Part shown: in pieces, positions 53,131 to 60,854 of the stretch
How the letters are laid out: each line of letters opens with the position of its first letter
Numbering within the stretch: position 1 is the first letter of the stretch
Source: Chitinophagaceae bacterium
GTDB taxonomy: Bacteria > Bacteroidota > Bacteroidia > Chitinophagales > Chitinophagaceae
Direction: 5' to 3'
NCBI GenBank assembly: GCA_019638615.1
Contig: JAHBTL010000022.1
Span: 1 to 64,000 of the forward strand
DNA length: 64,000 bases
Made by a program: the position numbers and the translations under genes
Notes under the pieces: model-generated
The model's input: only the letters and a program-made list of their open reading frames with translations
The model's database searches: none
What the model was told of the DNA's origin: nothing

Positions 53131-53164
53131 AGCAGATATGGAAAGGGTTATTCGAATACTTATC

Positions 53165-53212
53165 GTTGTTGGTGAGGGCTGAACGCACTGCCCGCTGCTC
53201 AACACCAACAAT
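53165..53212. repeat. GTTGTTGG element, copy c (48 bp)
   Basis: Arms GTTGTTGGTG and CACCAACAAT over 48 bp. In reverse complement its centre closely follows copy d (TTGAG...GCGTTC..GCCCTCACC). The rest of the 52933-53286 gap shows nothing else. Confidence 0.72.
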
Positions 53213-53286
53213 GGTAGCAAAATACCCGGATGAGGCTTACGTATGAATAGTCATCGGTTCAACTGTAGCCAACCGGGATATGTAGT

Positions 53287-54210
53287 TTAGTCAAACATTT
53301 GCTTTAACATATCCTGGAGTATGGTATAATCATCAGTGTCTTTGTCCAGGAAACTTTCGTATACCAGTTTGCCGTCTTTATCAATCAAAAAATATTGAGG
53401 AATGTAATATACCTGGAATAAATCAGTGAGCCCGGGACCGGTTGTATAGGAAGGCAAATTGCAGGTTTGCAACCACGGCATATCATATTTTTGCAAAGCC
53501 GCTAACCAGTCAGTTTCATTTCTGTCGGAAGATACAGAAATCAGTTGCAATCCTTTATCGCGGTAGGTTGAATCTATTTTTTTAAGAAAAGGAATATTTT
53601 TTACGCAGGGCCCGCACCACGATGCCCAAAAGCAAAGCAATACATATTTTTGTTTGCGGAAAGCCGCAAGTTTAACCGTTTGCCCATTTGGCATTTTGAA
53701 TGAAAACAAAGGTACCTCGTTGTTTATCTGCAGTGCTTTTTTCCGTTCAATTGATTCTGCCACCCTAAGTCCTAATGGCGTTTCGCGGATATCTTTATCT
53801 AAATGCAAAAATATTTTGGAAAGGCTGTCTGCTGAAAAACGGGAAGAAATTAATATCCATTCCTTAAGATTGAACAAAGAGGCGTAGCTGCCGGGATGCT
53901 GCTGAATAAATTCAATCTTACGCAGGAATGCAGTATTATTTTGTTCAGCGTAGACCTTGGTCAGGGAGTCTTTGTCGAAACTTTTGAGATATCCTTTTTC
54001 AACTGCCGATAGCAGGTTATATGTCTTTCCGGCTTCTTCCGCAGAAGGATTGGTATAAGCAAGGAATGCCCGACCCTCTTCCTTGAACTGTAACTGGTAT
54101 TTTTCCGGGATGCTGTCTCCCGCATAATCCATAAGGGGAACCTGCGCGTTTACGCAAAGCGCATATACAATAAAATAAAAGCCTGTAAGACATAGAGGTA
54201 ATTTTTTCAT
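53287..54210 (-). CDS. TlpA-like thioredoxin-fold protein
   Basis: 307 aa from ATG 54210; the open frame runs on to 54342, but only through the palindromic repeats, and the signal peptide (MKKLPLCLTGFYFIVYALCVNAQ) begins at 54210. A helical region of unknown fold (about 30-165, as in Bacteroidota TlpA/DUF4369-type proteins) precedes a C-terminal TlpA/AhpC-TSA domain with redox motif C199-G-P-C202 (FWASWCGPC) and a YIPQYFLIDKDGKL cis-Pro region. A periplasmic disulfide reductase or haem/cytochrome maturation role is possible, which would suit the cytochromes encoded upstream. Confidence 0.88.
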   Translation of the reverse strand: MKKLPLCLTGFYFIVYALCVNAQVPLMDYAGDSIPEKYQLQFKEEGRAFLAYTNPSAEEAGKTYNLLSAVEKGYLKSFDKDSLTKVYAEQNNTAFLRKIEFIQQHPGSYASLFNLKEWILISSRFSADSLSKIFLHLDKDIRETPLGLRVAESIERKKALQINNEVPLFSFKMPNGQTVKLAAFRKQKYVLLCFWASWCGPCVKNIPFLKKIDSTYRDKGLQLISVSSDRNETDWLAALQKYDMPWLQTCNLPSYTTGPGLTDLFQVYYIPQYFLIDKDGKLVYESFLDKDTDDYTILQDMLKQMFD

Positions 54211-54253
54211 TTCCTGGCAGCGTTTAAATATAAAGTTACAAATACTTTTAAAT

Positions 54254-54286
54254 AGCGTTCCGAACCTTCCAAAGGTTCGGAACGCT
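54254..54286. repeat. GGTTCCGAACC palindrome, copy 2
   Basis: Perfect 15-bp arms AGCGTTCCGAACCTT / AAGGTTCGGAACGCT with a CCA loop, 44 bp upstream of the TlpA-like start. Confidence 0.8.
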
Positions 54287-54296
54287 GCTGATATTT

Positions 54297-54332
54297 GTTC
54301 CGGATTTCCAATCTTTAAAAGGTTCGGAACCC
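54297..54332. repeat. GGTTCCGAACC palindrome, decayed copy 3
   Basis: The right arm AAAAGGTTCGGAACCC is intact; the left arm GTTCCGGATTTCCAATCTTT has mismatches. It lies 10 bp after copy 2, just beyond the stop of the terpenoid-cyclase-fold gene, where it may end that transcript. Confidence 0.6.
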
Positions 54333-54363
54333 GAATCGCCATCGGCGTTAAAGGCTGCGGACA

Positions 54364-55383
54364 CTATTCCTTCTTTGCTGCCAGCAATAATGCCATCGTT
54401 GCCCAATTGCTTCCCGCGGCTGAAATAAACTGGTCGGCTTTATGCGGAAAACCACTGTCAACAAAAGGCACAAATGGAAATGATCTTGTTTTTACATGCC
54501 ATGAGCCATCGGACTGCTGGGTATGCAACAAAAAATCTATTCCTTTTTCATACGCTATATCAGTAACCTTTAAAGCCCCGCATTTGTTCAGCGTATACAA
54601 AGCCTGCCCTGTTGCATAGGCGTCTGTTGGCAGCGAATCCAACTGGCTCCAGCCACCGTCGGCATGTTGTGCAGATAATAATGCTTTTGCCTGCTGTGCA
54701 ATATAATTTTTGTCTGCATCGCACCATGTCAGCCCTAATAGCTGAAATATTTTTTCTTCATTGGCAACAGGCTTTGTTTGTATCATCCATTCTCTCGCTT
54801 TTGCCACACGCTGCGCTACTTCATTTTTTAAAACAGCCGGCATATATGCCTGAATATTCTTTACAGCAAGCGCTGTAACGCTGAAGGAATAATACTCAAG
54901 CGGCGGTCTTTGCCCGGGGCTGAACCAACTGCCGTTGAATGTTTGCTTGCGCATGATATTCTGCGACAAAATATCAATGAGCTTATCGCTTTTAAAATTA
55001 TTTTCTTTCAATGCCCACAAATCATAACCACCCGTGATCAATACGGCAACCGGGTCGTCATTTTCCATTAATGCCTGTATTTTATCAGGCGTTTTCCATT
55101 GCCTGTAAGTACTGTCAATCGCTTCCTGTACAATGGAATCGCTTATGGCAAAACCGCTCTCCTTTGCCATAGCAAACGTTACCAGCCCCAATCCCTGGTT
55201 ATGGCATGAGTGACAATTGATCATAACCGCCGCGTTTTTTAAAAAAGCATGACTGCTGCTTTGCAGTAATGGCAGGCTCTTATTAATAGCTGCATTAATG
55301 GCTTCAGCTCTTGTTTCATCTATTCTATTTTTGAAAGCAAGCAAAGCGGCCATGATACAAAAAAGTATAAACAGTTTCTTCAT
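54364..55383 (-). CDS. Exported terpenoid-cyclase-fold protein with CxxCH motif
   Basis: 339 aa. Signal peptide 1-17. A c-type haem motif C57-H-S-C60-H61 lies in the first helical repeat. The rest is an alpha/alpha-toroid like squalene-hopene cyclase and prenyltransferase repeats: AQHADGGWSQLDSLPTDAYA and TQQSDGSWHVKT carry QW-like motifs. No DxDD cyclase motif was seen, so it is not a standard cyclase. Probably a periplasmic haem-binding structural or redox protein. Third gene of the operon 47-aa protein, ankyrin protein, this gene (18 bp spacing), behind operator copy 1. Confidence 0.82.
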   Translation of the reverse strand: MKKLFILFCIMAALLAFKNRIDETRAEAINAAINKSLPLLQSSSHAFLKNAAVMINCHSCHNQGLGLVTFAMAKESGFAISDSIVQEAIDSTYRQWKTPDKIQALMENDDPVAVLITGGYDLWALKENNFKSDKLIDILSQNIMRKQTFNGSWFSPGQRPPLEYYSFSVTALAVKNIQAYMPAVLKNEVAQRVAKAREWMIQTKPVANEEKIFQLLGLTWCDADKNYIAQQAKALLSAQHADGGWSQLDSLPTDAYATGQALYTLNKCGALKVTDIAYEKGIDFLLHTQQSDGSWHVKTRSFPFVPFVDSGFPHKADQFISAAGSNWATMALLLAAKKE

Positions 55384-55401
55384 GATGCGTTTGTATATTT
55401 A

Positions 55402-56367
55402 TTATTTTGCGCCAGCCTTTCTTAATAAATGGACGGTGGCGGTATTTCCTTTTTTTAAAGCCCATGATAGCGCAGTGCTGCCGTTATCGGAAACAGCATT
55501 TATATGGGCGCCTTTATCTAAGAAAGCCCGGATGATCCCGGGATTATCATATTCGCTATATACCGCCCACATCAACGGCGTCATGCCCGCTCTCGTTTTT
55601 TTTGTATTGATGTTTTTTGTTTTGGGCAAAATAACCTTTACGGCTTCCATATTGCCTGCCGCAGCAGCCCATGCTGCCGGAAGATAATTTTGCTCATCCG
55701 TAATATTTACATCGGCCCCGTGGTTCACCAGGCAGGGAACAGCGTTCCAGTTACCCATTCTTACCGCATACATTAATGGCGTAAATCCCCACGGGTGGGC
55801 GTTTATGTCGAGCCCTTTGCCGAGCAAAAGCTTAATAGTCATCGTATCGCTGAATTGTGCGGCGCGCATTAACGCTGTTTCCGCATTCCATCTTTTGGCG
55901 TTCACGTCAGCGCCGTTATCTATCAGCCATTTCACTGTTTCGTACATGCCATATCCGGAACAGGCGATCAATAAAGCGCTATTGCCCGATTTTGCCGTAT
56001 CGTTGATGTTTGCTCCATACCGGAGCAGCAATTTCATTTTGTCGAGATCATTGGTGCAAAGCATGAGCGCCGTTTGCCCGTATTTGTTTTTAAGGTTTGG
56101 ATCGGCTTTGTTTTCCAGCAGTAACTGCATGCAGTTTGCCGACGCGTATATAGCCGCATTGATTAATACATGATCACTGTCATCATCATACGCATTTACA
56201 TCCGCACCGGTTTGTATAGATTTTAATATTGCACCGGCGTCGTTATTTTTTACTGCCTCAATCAAAGCTGCTGATTGTGCCTGCACGTATTGCACAGCCG
56301 GCAGCCAGTGAGCGATAATGGAAAGGAACAGGATTTTATACGTGTGCATAAAAATGTTTTGTAACAT
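55402..56367 (-). CDS. Exported ankyrin-repeat protein
   Basis: 321 aa. A start at 56367 is chosen because its ATG overlaps the stop of the small upstream gene (TAATG); Met7 (56349) is the alternative. Signal peptide to about residue 31 (VQYVQAQ). About eight ankyrin repeats fill residues 35-320 (DVNAYDDDSDHVLINAAIYA, NLKNKYGQTALMLCT, DVNAKRWNAETALMRAAQ, HINAVSDNGSTALSWAL). It is a periplasmic protein-protein interaction scaffold. Between the 47-aa membrane protein and the CxxCH terpenoid-cyclase-fold gene, it may hold these together. Confidence 0.87.
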   Translation of the reverse strand: MLQNIFMHTYKILFLSIIAHWLPAVQYVQAQSAALIEAVKNNDAGAILKSIQTGADVNAYDDDSDHVLINAAIYASANCMQLLLENKADPNLKNKYGQTALMLCTNDLDKMKLLLRYGANINDTAKSGNSALLIACSGYGMYETVKWLIDNGADVNAKRWNAETALMRAAQFSDTMTIKLLLGKGLDINAHPWGFTPLMYAVRMGNWNAVPCLVNHGADVNITDEQNYLPAAWAAAAGNMEAVKVILPKTKNINTKKTRAGMTPLMWAVYSEYDNPGIIRAFLDKGAHINAVSDNGSTALSWALKKGNTATVHLLRKAGAK

Positions 56368-56510
56368 TAATAATGGCTGACACCTGCCGGTAAATGCAGG
56401 ATGAAATCAATCATTTGCTGAAAAAGGCTGAATAAAATAAGAAAGACGCCGATAAAAAGAGTGGCAATACCTGCTACTCCTGCTGCTTCGAGTGTTTTAG
56501 TTGAGTTCAT
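56367..56510 (-). CDS. Small 47-residue membrane protein
   Basis: Forty-seven residues: MNSTKTLEAAGVAG, a single strong membrane helix of about 20 aa (LFIGVFLILFSLF core), then FQQMIDFILHLPAGVSHY. It is too short for common gene-finding cut-offs. Support: the stop TAA overlaps the ATG of the ankyrin gene (TAATG), and an operator plus -7 box sits at 56531-56580 just upstream. Function unknown; probably an inner-membrane anchor or regulator of the exported proteins encoded downstream. Confidence 0.75.
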   Translation of the reverse strand: MNSTKTLEAAGVAGIATLFIGVFLILFSLFQQMIDFILHLPAGVSHY

Positions 56511-56530
56511 GTGTAGTTGTTTTAACTACT

Positions 56531-56580
56531 GTAAAAATAGTTTGTGTTGCTGCGGAGGGCAATCACCTGAACGGGTGATT
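56531..56580 (-). promoter_or_regulatory. Operator copy 1 and -7 box (ankyrin operon)
   Basis: The 20-bp repeat AATCACCTGAACGGGTGATT (56561-56580) has arms AATCACC/GGTGATT. On the minus strand 21 nt separate it from TATTTTTAC (56539-56531), and the ATG at 56510 follows. The geometry is the same as at 59812, 60613 and 62648. The operator covers the place of the -33 element, as expected for an activator of a weak promoter. Confidence 0.75.
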
Positions 56581-56835
56581 TTGATGATGATCAGGAAATG
56601 ATAGTAGCAGATGTGCTTTAAATAAATTTTGAAAAGGGGAAGCTAAAATTCAGGTGTGCAGATAAAAGATAATAGTGCATTCAATGTCGTTTCCTTAGTT
56701 GCAGGTGTCTGTAATAAGCAATGGAACACTGAACACAGTTCATTTCGAGTAATTTATTAGGCGAACCCAAATCAATGATGCGATGACGTGCAATTAACAA
56801 TAATCGTACATAGCGGCAAGTCAGGAGATTGCTTC

Positions 56836-57061
56836 CACAAGTGTTCGAAACCTGAAATTTACTCAAGAGGTGCAGCGCACCTTAATCTTTGTAGCTGATT
56901 ATCATGAACGTTTTTTTAGCCGCAGAGCGGCGAAATATTTTTTACCCACTAAAATGATATTCCGGTGCGCTGCACCTTGCATCCACGGAATCAATTGTCT
57001 ACAAATATACCGCCGCGCTGCGGCTGAAAGCGGTTATTGTGAAAGGTTTCGAACACTTGTG
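56836..57061. mobile_element. 226-bp MITE-like element with 18-bp perfect terminal repeats
   Basis: Ends CACAAGTGTTCGAAACCT (56836-56853) and its perfect reverse complement (57044-57061). It is flanked on both sides by GATTGCTTC (56827-56835 and 57062-57070), a 9-bp target duplication. Inside are further palindromes: AGGTGCAGCGCACCT near 56870, GCCGCAGAGCGGC, GGTGCGCTGCACC and GCCGCGCTGCGGC. No gene. It interrupts a GATCCCGCC-type repeat. Confidence 0.82.
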
Positions 57062-57257
57062 GATTGCTTCTTCCGCCAAAACATTCACTCAATTCAAATG
57101 ATCATGCGGGCGGGATCGCAAGGACGGCAAGAGATTGAGTAATTGCATACTTTGCCTTAGTATTGGTTGTAAAGCCAAAGCCCTCTCGTTCGTCATTGCG
57201 ATCCCGCCAGCATCGAAACTTTAGCTAAAACAAAGTTTTGGCGGGAGAAGCAATCTC
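57062..57257. repeat. GATCCCGCC/AAGCAATCTC repeat block near 57.1 kb
   Basis: The block holds the right part of the interrupted repeat (57062-57127) and an inverted unit 57192-57257. That unit matches 61168-61234 with only two differences in 67 bp. Units begin GTCATTGCGATCCCGCC and end GGCGGGAGAAGCAATCTCT. The 56511-57275 gap contains this block, the 226-bp element and operator copy 1, and no further gene. Confidence 0.75.
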
Positions 57258-57275
57258 TGAACTTACGTGCATTTA

Positions 57276-58601
57276 TTATTTTATTTTCTTAAAAACCTCT
57301 CCGTAATCGGTTGCTTCTTTTAATGCCGTTATATTTCCTGCTGCATCGCTGATAAAATTAACAGGCAGCGGCCAGCCTGGTGTTAGAAAATAAGTTGCTG
57401 TTTGCGGTATCAATTCAATTTTTGGTGCATTTTCCGCCTGTTGCCCCATTAATTTTTTTCCCTGTTTTGTGATGATATAAGTTGCATTGTATTTTTCGTT
57501 GAAATAGACACCAACATATTTATCATATAAATTATCACTAACCTTTATGCCGTGTGGTTTTGGAATTATATTTTTATCACCATTGCCATGTTTCTGCCCG
57601 CATAGTATGCAATACGTAAATGGTTGCTGATTCGTAATATAATGTTGAGCCTTTGGCAGTGTGGTCAGATAGGCGTAAATAGCCCGCAGGTCAGCATCAT
57701 TCAGATTTTTAAAACTATTCCACGGCATCACAGGACTAAGCGTATTGCCCTTGCCTGTTCGTATCACAAAAAAAAATGCCTGCAATCCATAATTAATACC
57801 GGAAGCATCTGTAGTAATATTTGCACTAAATGCCTGATGCCCGGATATGTTGATATTATATCCGCCGGCAAAAAGCCCGGGGCTGTATTCGCCGCTGTAA
57901 CTATGGCAGCCCATGCAATCACCGATTCGTACCAGGTAGCTGCCGCGTTGTATTGAGTCTGACAAATCAGGAGCAATAACTTTTTCCGTAACCGGGCTAT
58001 ATGATTTTTCAAGCCATGATTTTTCATCTGCAGATAATTTGGTGGCAGCTACTTTATTATACACTGCCGGCAACGAGCGCAGGTAAACAATAACTGCGGC
58101 AAGGTCTTCATCTGACAAATACCTGAAATTATAATAAGGCATTTTCGTGCTTAATGCTCTTCCATCGTGACCAATACCTTCACGTATGGCACGAACAAGC
58201 ATATCATCTGTCCACATACCGGCGCCGGTTTCCTTATCAGGTGTAATGTTTGGCGCTATTATTTTTGTAGTGCTGTCTTCAAATAAAATATCGCCGCCGC
58301 TTCCTTCCTTCCCTGCAACCGGCGGCGCACCCGCAGCATTCCAATTGAGCGGAGAATGGCAGGTAAGACAATGGAGTATTCCATTAACCAAATATTCACC
58401 ACGGGATAGTCGCTCCGGAGTGCTCGTAAACGTAATGTTGGTAAGTGGCCGTGCTTTAAAACTATCTTGTGAGTTATTGGTAAATGAACCGGTATTATCA
58501 ATAGTTTTCTCTGCTGAATTTTGGCATGACGGTGAATATATTATCACTATAATTACAGCAATAATTAGTAAGAACGTTGTTATGATTTTTTTATTAGTCA
58601 T
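57276..58601 (-). CDS. Di-haem cytochrome c lipoprotein with DUF3471-like C-terminus
   Basis: 441 aa. Lipobox SPSC (Cys26). First cytochrome c domain about 60-190 with C78-L-T-C81-H82; second about 215-320 with C229-M-G-C232-H233. Both match the alcohol/aldehyde dehydrogenase cytochrome subunit type. A CILC pair (331-334) lies in the linker without the following His. Residues about 357-441 (YDKYVGVYFNEKYNATYIIT, then LMGQQ...IELIPQ) look like a DUF3471 domain, usually found after class C beta-lactamases. It is the last gene of the operon behind operator copy 2, 10 bp after a DUF1579-like gene. Confidence 0.87.
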   Translation of the reverse strand: MTNKKIITTFLLIIAVIIVIIYSPSCQNSAEKTIDNTGSFTNNSQDSFKARPLTNITFTSTPERLSRGEYLVNGILHCLTCHSPLNWNAAGAPPVAGKEGSGGDILFEDSTTKIIAPNITPDKETGAGMWTDDMLVRAIREGIGHDGRALSTKMPYYNFRYLSDEDLAAVIVYLRSLPAVYNKVAATKLSADEKSWLEKSYSPVTEKVIAPDLSDSIQRGSYLVRIGDCMGCHSYSGEYSPGLFAGGYNINISGHQAFSANITTDASGINYGLQAFFFVIRTGKGNTLSPVMPWNSFKNLNDADLRAIYAYLTTLPKAQHYITNQQPFTYCILCGQKHGNGDKNIIPKPHGIKVSDNLYDKYVGVYFNEKYNATYIITKQGKKLMGQQAENAPKIELIPQTATYFLTPGWPLPVNFISDAAGNITALKEATDYGEVFKKIK

Positions 58602-58611
58602 CTTGTCAAAT

Positions 58612-59142
58612 TCATTCTGCTTTAGTAAGTTTCATCTCAAGAAAAACCGCGCCTTCTTTTCCATTAATTTCCGGGCGCGACTGGATAAGCCAGGTGTTCA
58701 TATCGGGTTGCCATATCAGCCGTTGTACAACACTGGTATCACTGCTGAATTTTGCCACAGTTTTAAACTCGTTGCCGCTTCGGTAGCCATAAAAAAATCC
58801 TTCAGATAAATCTGCATCACCTTCAATGCTCATGCCATGAATAGTGTAGCGTTGTTTGTTGCGGTTGTATCCGATGTATTGATAATACTCCATTTCCACA
58901 CCCCACCACGGAATTACTTCATTGCTTTTTAAATGGATGAGCAAATATTGATGATTTAATATCCAGCGTGCATCCATTTCTGAAGTAAACCTGCTGCCAT
59001 GTGCAACAGCAGTAACGTGCCAGTTGCCAACAAGATGATCAAGCAGATCATCATGAAATCTTCCGTCAGTAGTGTCTTTTGTTTGTGTAAAAACTGTTGT
59101 TACAACAAATATTTTTACCAATAAAAGCAATAGTTTTTTCAT
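58612..59142 (-). CDS. Exported DUF1579-like protein (paralogue 1)
   Basis: 176 aa. Signal peptide 1-19 (TTVFTQ). The beta-rich domain has DDLLDHLVGNWHVTAVAHGSRF, a RWILNHQYLLIHLKS strand pair, YIGYNRNKQRYTIHGM and LIWQPDMNTWLIQSR. This lipocalin-like layout resembles DUF1579. It is a clear paralogue of the protein at 61457-62005 (DDLLDHFAGMW, KWILNHQFFQVHE, FTWQPQTKSW). Ligand unknown. Middle gene of the operon behind operator copy 2. Confidence 0.82.
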   Translation of the reverse strand: MKKLLLLLVKIFVVTTVFTQTKDTTDGRFHDDLLDHLVGNWHVTAVAHGSRFTSEMDARWILNHQYLLIHLKSNEVIPWWGVEMEYYQYIGYNRNKQRYTIHGMSIEGDADLSEGFFYGYRSGNEFKTVAKFSSDTSVVQRLIWQPDMNTWLIQSRPEINGKEGAVFLEMKLTKAE

Positions 59143-59158
59143 ATTGCATCGTTTATCA

Positions 59159-59797
59159 TTATTTCGCTTTCACTCTTGTGAAATATATCTCTGTATCTTT
59201 AATGTATCTTCCATTTTTTTCAGAATAATAGTTCCACTGGTAATGATCTTTATCATTAAAAATAAAATCAAAACGAGCATTGGTTTTTACATCCGGCGTA
59301 TCTTCAAACACAGCATAAAACACAATGGTTCTGGCAGCAGCGTCATATGTGCCCTGCCAAAAAGTTATATCGCTGCCGATATGACTATTGATATAGCTGA
59401 ATTGAAATTTTTCGCTTACATTATTATACCCTTCCAACTGAATTGCTTTTGCATGATCATTAATCATTTTCCCGTTTCGCACAGGTAAGGCTATTTTCGC
59501 CGCTGTGGTTAGTTCTGTAATAAAAAAACGTCCGTAAGCAAAAGGTTTTCTTGTAAGGCTTCCGGCTAATTTTACACTCTCTTTACTTGTAACGGAATCA
59601 ACCCATTCCAGGTGGCTGCCTTTGAAAGTCCAGTTGCCTGTAAGTTCTTCAAGCATATAGTGATACCTGCCGGGTCTTGAATAATCGAGCATTTGCTGAA
59701 AAGTGTTGTCCTTATTAGCCGATGAATCTTTACTGTTTTGGGCGAATGCAGCGGTTGCAATAAGTATTGTTACCAGGGCAATCAGCAGGCGGTTCAT
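59159..59797 (-). CDS. Exported DUF1579-like protein (paralogue 2)
   Basis: 212 aa. Signal peptide 1-19 (ATAAFAQ). Beta-rich domain with ELTGNWTFKGSHLEWVDSVT, AYGRFFITELTT, QLEGYNNVSEKFQFSYINSHIGSD, WQGTYDAAARTIVFYAVFED and a closing ARFDFIFNDKDHYQWNYY. It is more distant from the other two DUF1579-like proteins here but shares length and strand order. First gene of the operon with the 176-aa paralogue and the di-haem cytochrome; operator copy 2 is 45 bp upstream of its ATG. Confidence 0.82.
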   Translation of the reverse strand: MNRLLIALVTILIATAAFAQNSKDSSANKDNTFQQMLDYSRPGRYHYMLEELTGNWTFKGSHLEWVDSVTSKESVKLAGSLTRKPFAYGRFFITELTTAAKIALPVRNGKMINDHAKAIQLEGYNNVSEKFQFSYINSHIGSDITFWQGTYDAAARTIVFYAVFEDTPDVKTNARFDFIFNDKDHYQWNYYSEKNGRYIKDTEIYFTRVKAK

Positions 59798-59811
59798 GTA
59801 TAAAATTTTCA

Positions 59812-59861
59812 GTAAAATTACCTGCTACGCGAACGAAGAACAATCACCCAAACTCGTGATT
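59812..59861 (-). promoter_or_regulatory. Operator copy 2 and -7 box (DUF1579/cytochrome operon)
   Basis: The 20-bp repeat AATCACCCAAACTCGTGATT (59842-59861) has arms AATCAC/GTGATT. On the minus strand TAATTTTAC (59820-59812) starts exactly 21 nt further on, and the ATG at 59797 follows. Predicted leader about 11 nt. Confidence 0.75.
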
Positions 59862-59870
59862 TTTATACCA

Positions 59871-60596
59871 TCAGGGTAATAAGTCCCAGATCAATATCAA
59901 AAAAATGTGAACGCTTACAATACAGGCGCTGCCTGTCAAAGTGATTTTATGGATACTTTTTATTGTAAGCAGATCATAAATAAAAATGGGGATCAACAGC
60001 AAATCATTATAAACAAACCATGCAGAGGGAATAGGGTTGTTCAATAAAGACAGTTTTGCCATTGCAGGTATCCATTCCAGTGTTGCATTAACACCTGCGT
60101 AGATTAAAACACGGTTAAAACCGGCAGATATTAAAACCAGTGTTGCAAGTAAAAGCAGGCGCTTATGCGCTGCCGCATTTTTCCTGGCAACTATGCCCCA
60201 GGTAAAAAATAACCCGAACAGGCATATAGTTAAGAAAAGAAAAATAACACTGTCCCACGAGATATCGGTATGAAAAGGATAACCTATATGCGCATTAAAA
60301 GTTACGATACCCATTGATATCCATGCGAGTATGCCCAGTCCTACAGAAAGCAAACCAATCCGCCTGTGCAATTTCAGGTTTCTTTTAGCTGCAAGCATGG
60401 CTTGTATAAGAAAAACCAATAACCACGCTGTTAATAAGGCGCCATGTACATGAACAAACCAGGGCAGCGTTATATGTTGCGCATTGATAGCCCGGTAATC
60501 TTCTCCAAAACCTATCACAGATACACTGATAAAGAAGACAGCCATCATTATGAAAAAATAGCGTGCATAGAATGATTGTTTTATTGCTGCTTTCAA
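59871..60596 (-). CDS. Seven-helix membrane protein
   Basis: 241 aa starting at TTG 60596 (no ATG fits before residue 17). Seven predicted helices. His49 and His51 (VHVHGALL) and His77 (KLHRRIGLL) lie at helix edges, with another His in AAAHKRLLLLATL. This recalls cytochrome b561- or DUF2306-like haem membrane proteins; haem binding is not proven. Single gene behind operator copy 3. Confidence 0.75.
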   Translation of the reverse strand: MKAAIKQSFYARYFFIMMAVFFISVSVIGFGEDYRAINAQHITLPWFVHVHGALLTAWLLVFLIQAMLAAKRNLKLHRRIGLLSVGLGILAWISMGIVTFNAHIGYPFHTDISWDSVIFLFLTICLFGLFFTWGIVARKNAAAHKRLLLLATLVLISAGFNRVLIYAGVNATLEWIPAMAKLSLLNNPIPSAWFVYNDLLLIPIFIYDLLTIKSIHKITLTGSACIVSVHIFLILIWDLLP

Positions 60597-60612
60597 AATT
60601 TTATTTTATAAT

Positions 60613-60662
60613 GCAAAATTCCGCTTTGATGGGGTCGCAGTCAATCACCCGGACAGGTGATT
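60613..60662 (-). promoter_or_regulatory. Operator copy 3 and -7 box (seven-helix protein gene)
   Basis: AATCACCCGGACAGGTGATT (60643-60662), arms AATCAC/GTGATT with 8 bp between. Minus-strand box GAATTTTGC (60621-60613) starts 21 nt further on and matches TAnnTTTG at all but the first base. The TTG start at 60596 follows 16 bp later. Confidence 0.78.
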
Positions 60663-60854
60663 TATGTATGGTATGAGTAATTGAAGAACGTTTGCTGCAG
60701 AAGAGCGTAACCTGCCTGTTGGCTATGCACGCGCTGCCAGGATATTATCTGCACTAAAGCCCGGGGATTTCACTTTTAGCAAAAAGGTCTAAAAGGTGAT
60801 AATATCATTCTTTAAAGACATCAGGAAAGCGAAATTTTTTAATACCCTCCTGCC

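Noticed and set aside
52962-53212. CRISPR array
   Set aside because: The GTTGTTGG units are self-contained inverted repeats with irregular spacing; there are no constant direct repeats with unique spacers and no cas genes.
54211-54342. N-terminal extension of the TlpA-like frame to 54342
   Set aside because: It is encoded by the GGTTCCGAACC palindromes and precedes a proper signal peptide starting at 54210.
54364-55383. Squalene-hopene cyclase
   Set aside because: About half the usual length, exported, no DxDD motif, and a CxxCH motif is present instead.
56681-57142. Short frames on both strands at 56.7-57.1 kb
   Set aside because: They run through the 226-bp element and its palindromes; such frames are typical false genes of dispersed repeats.
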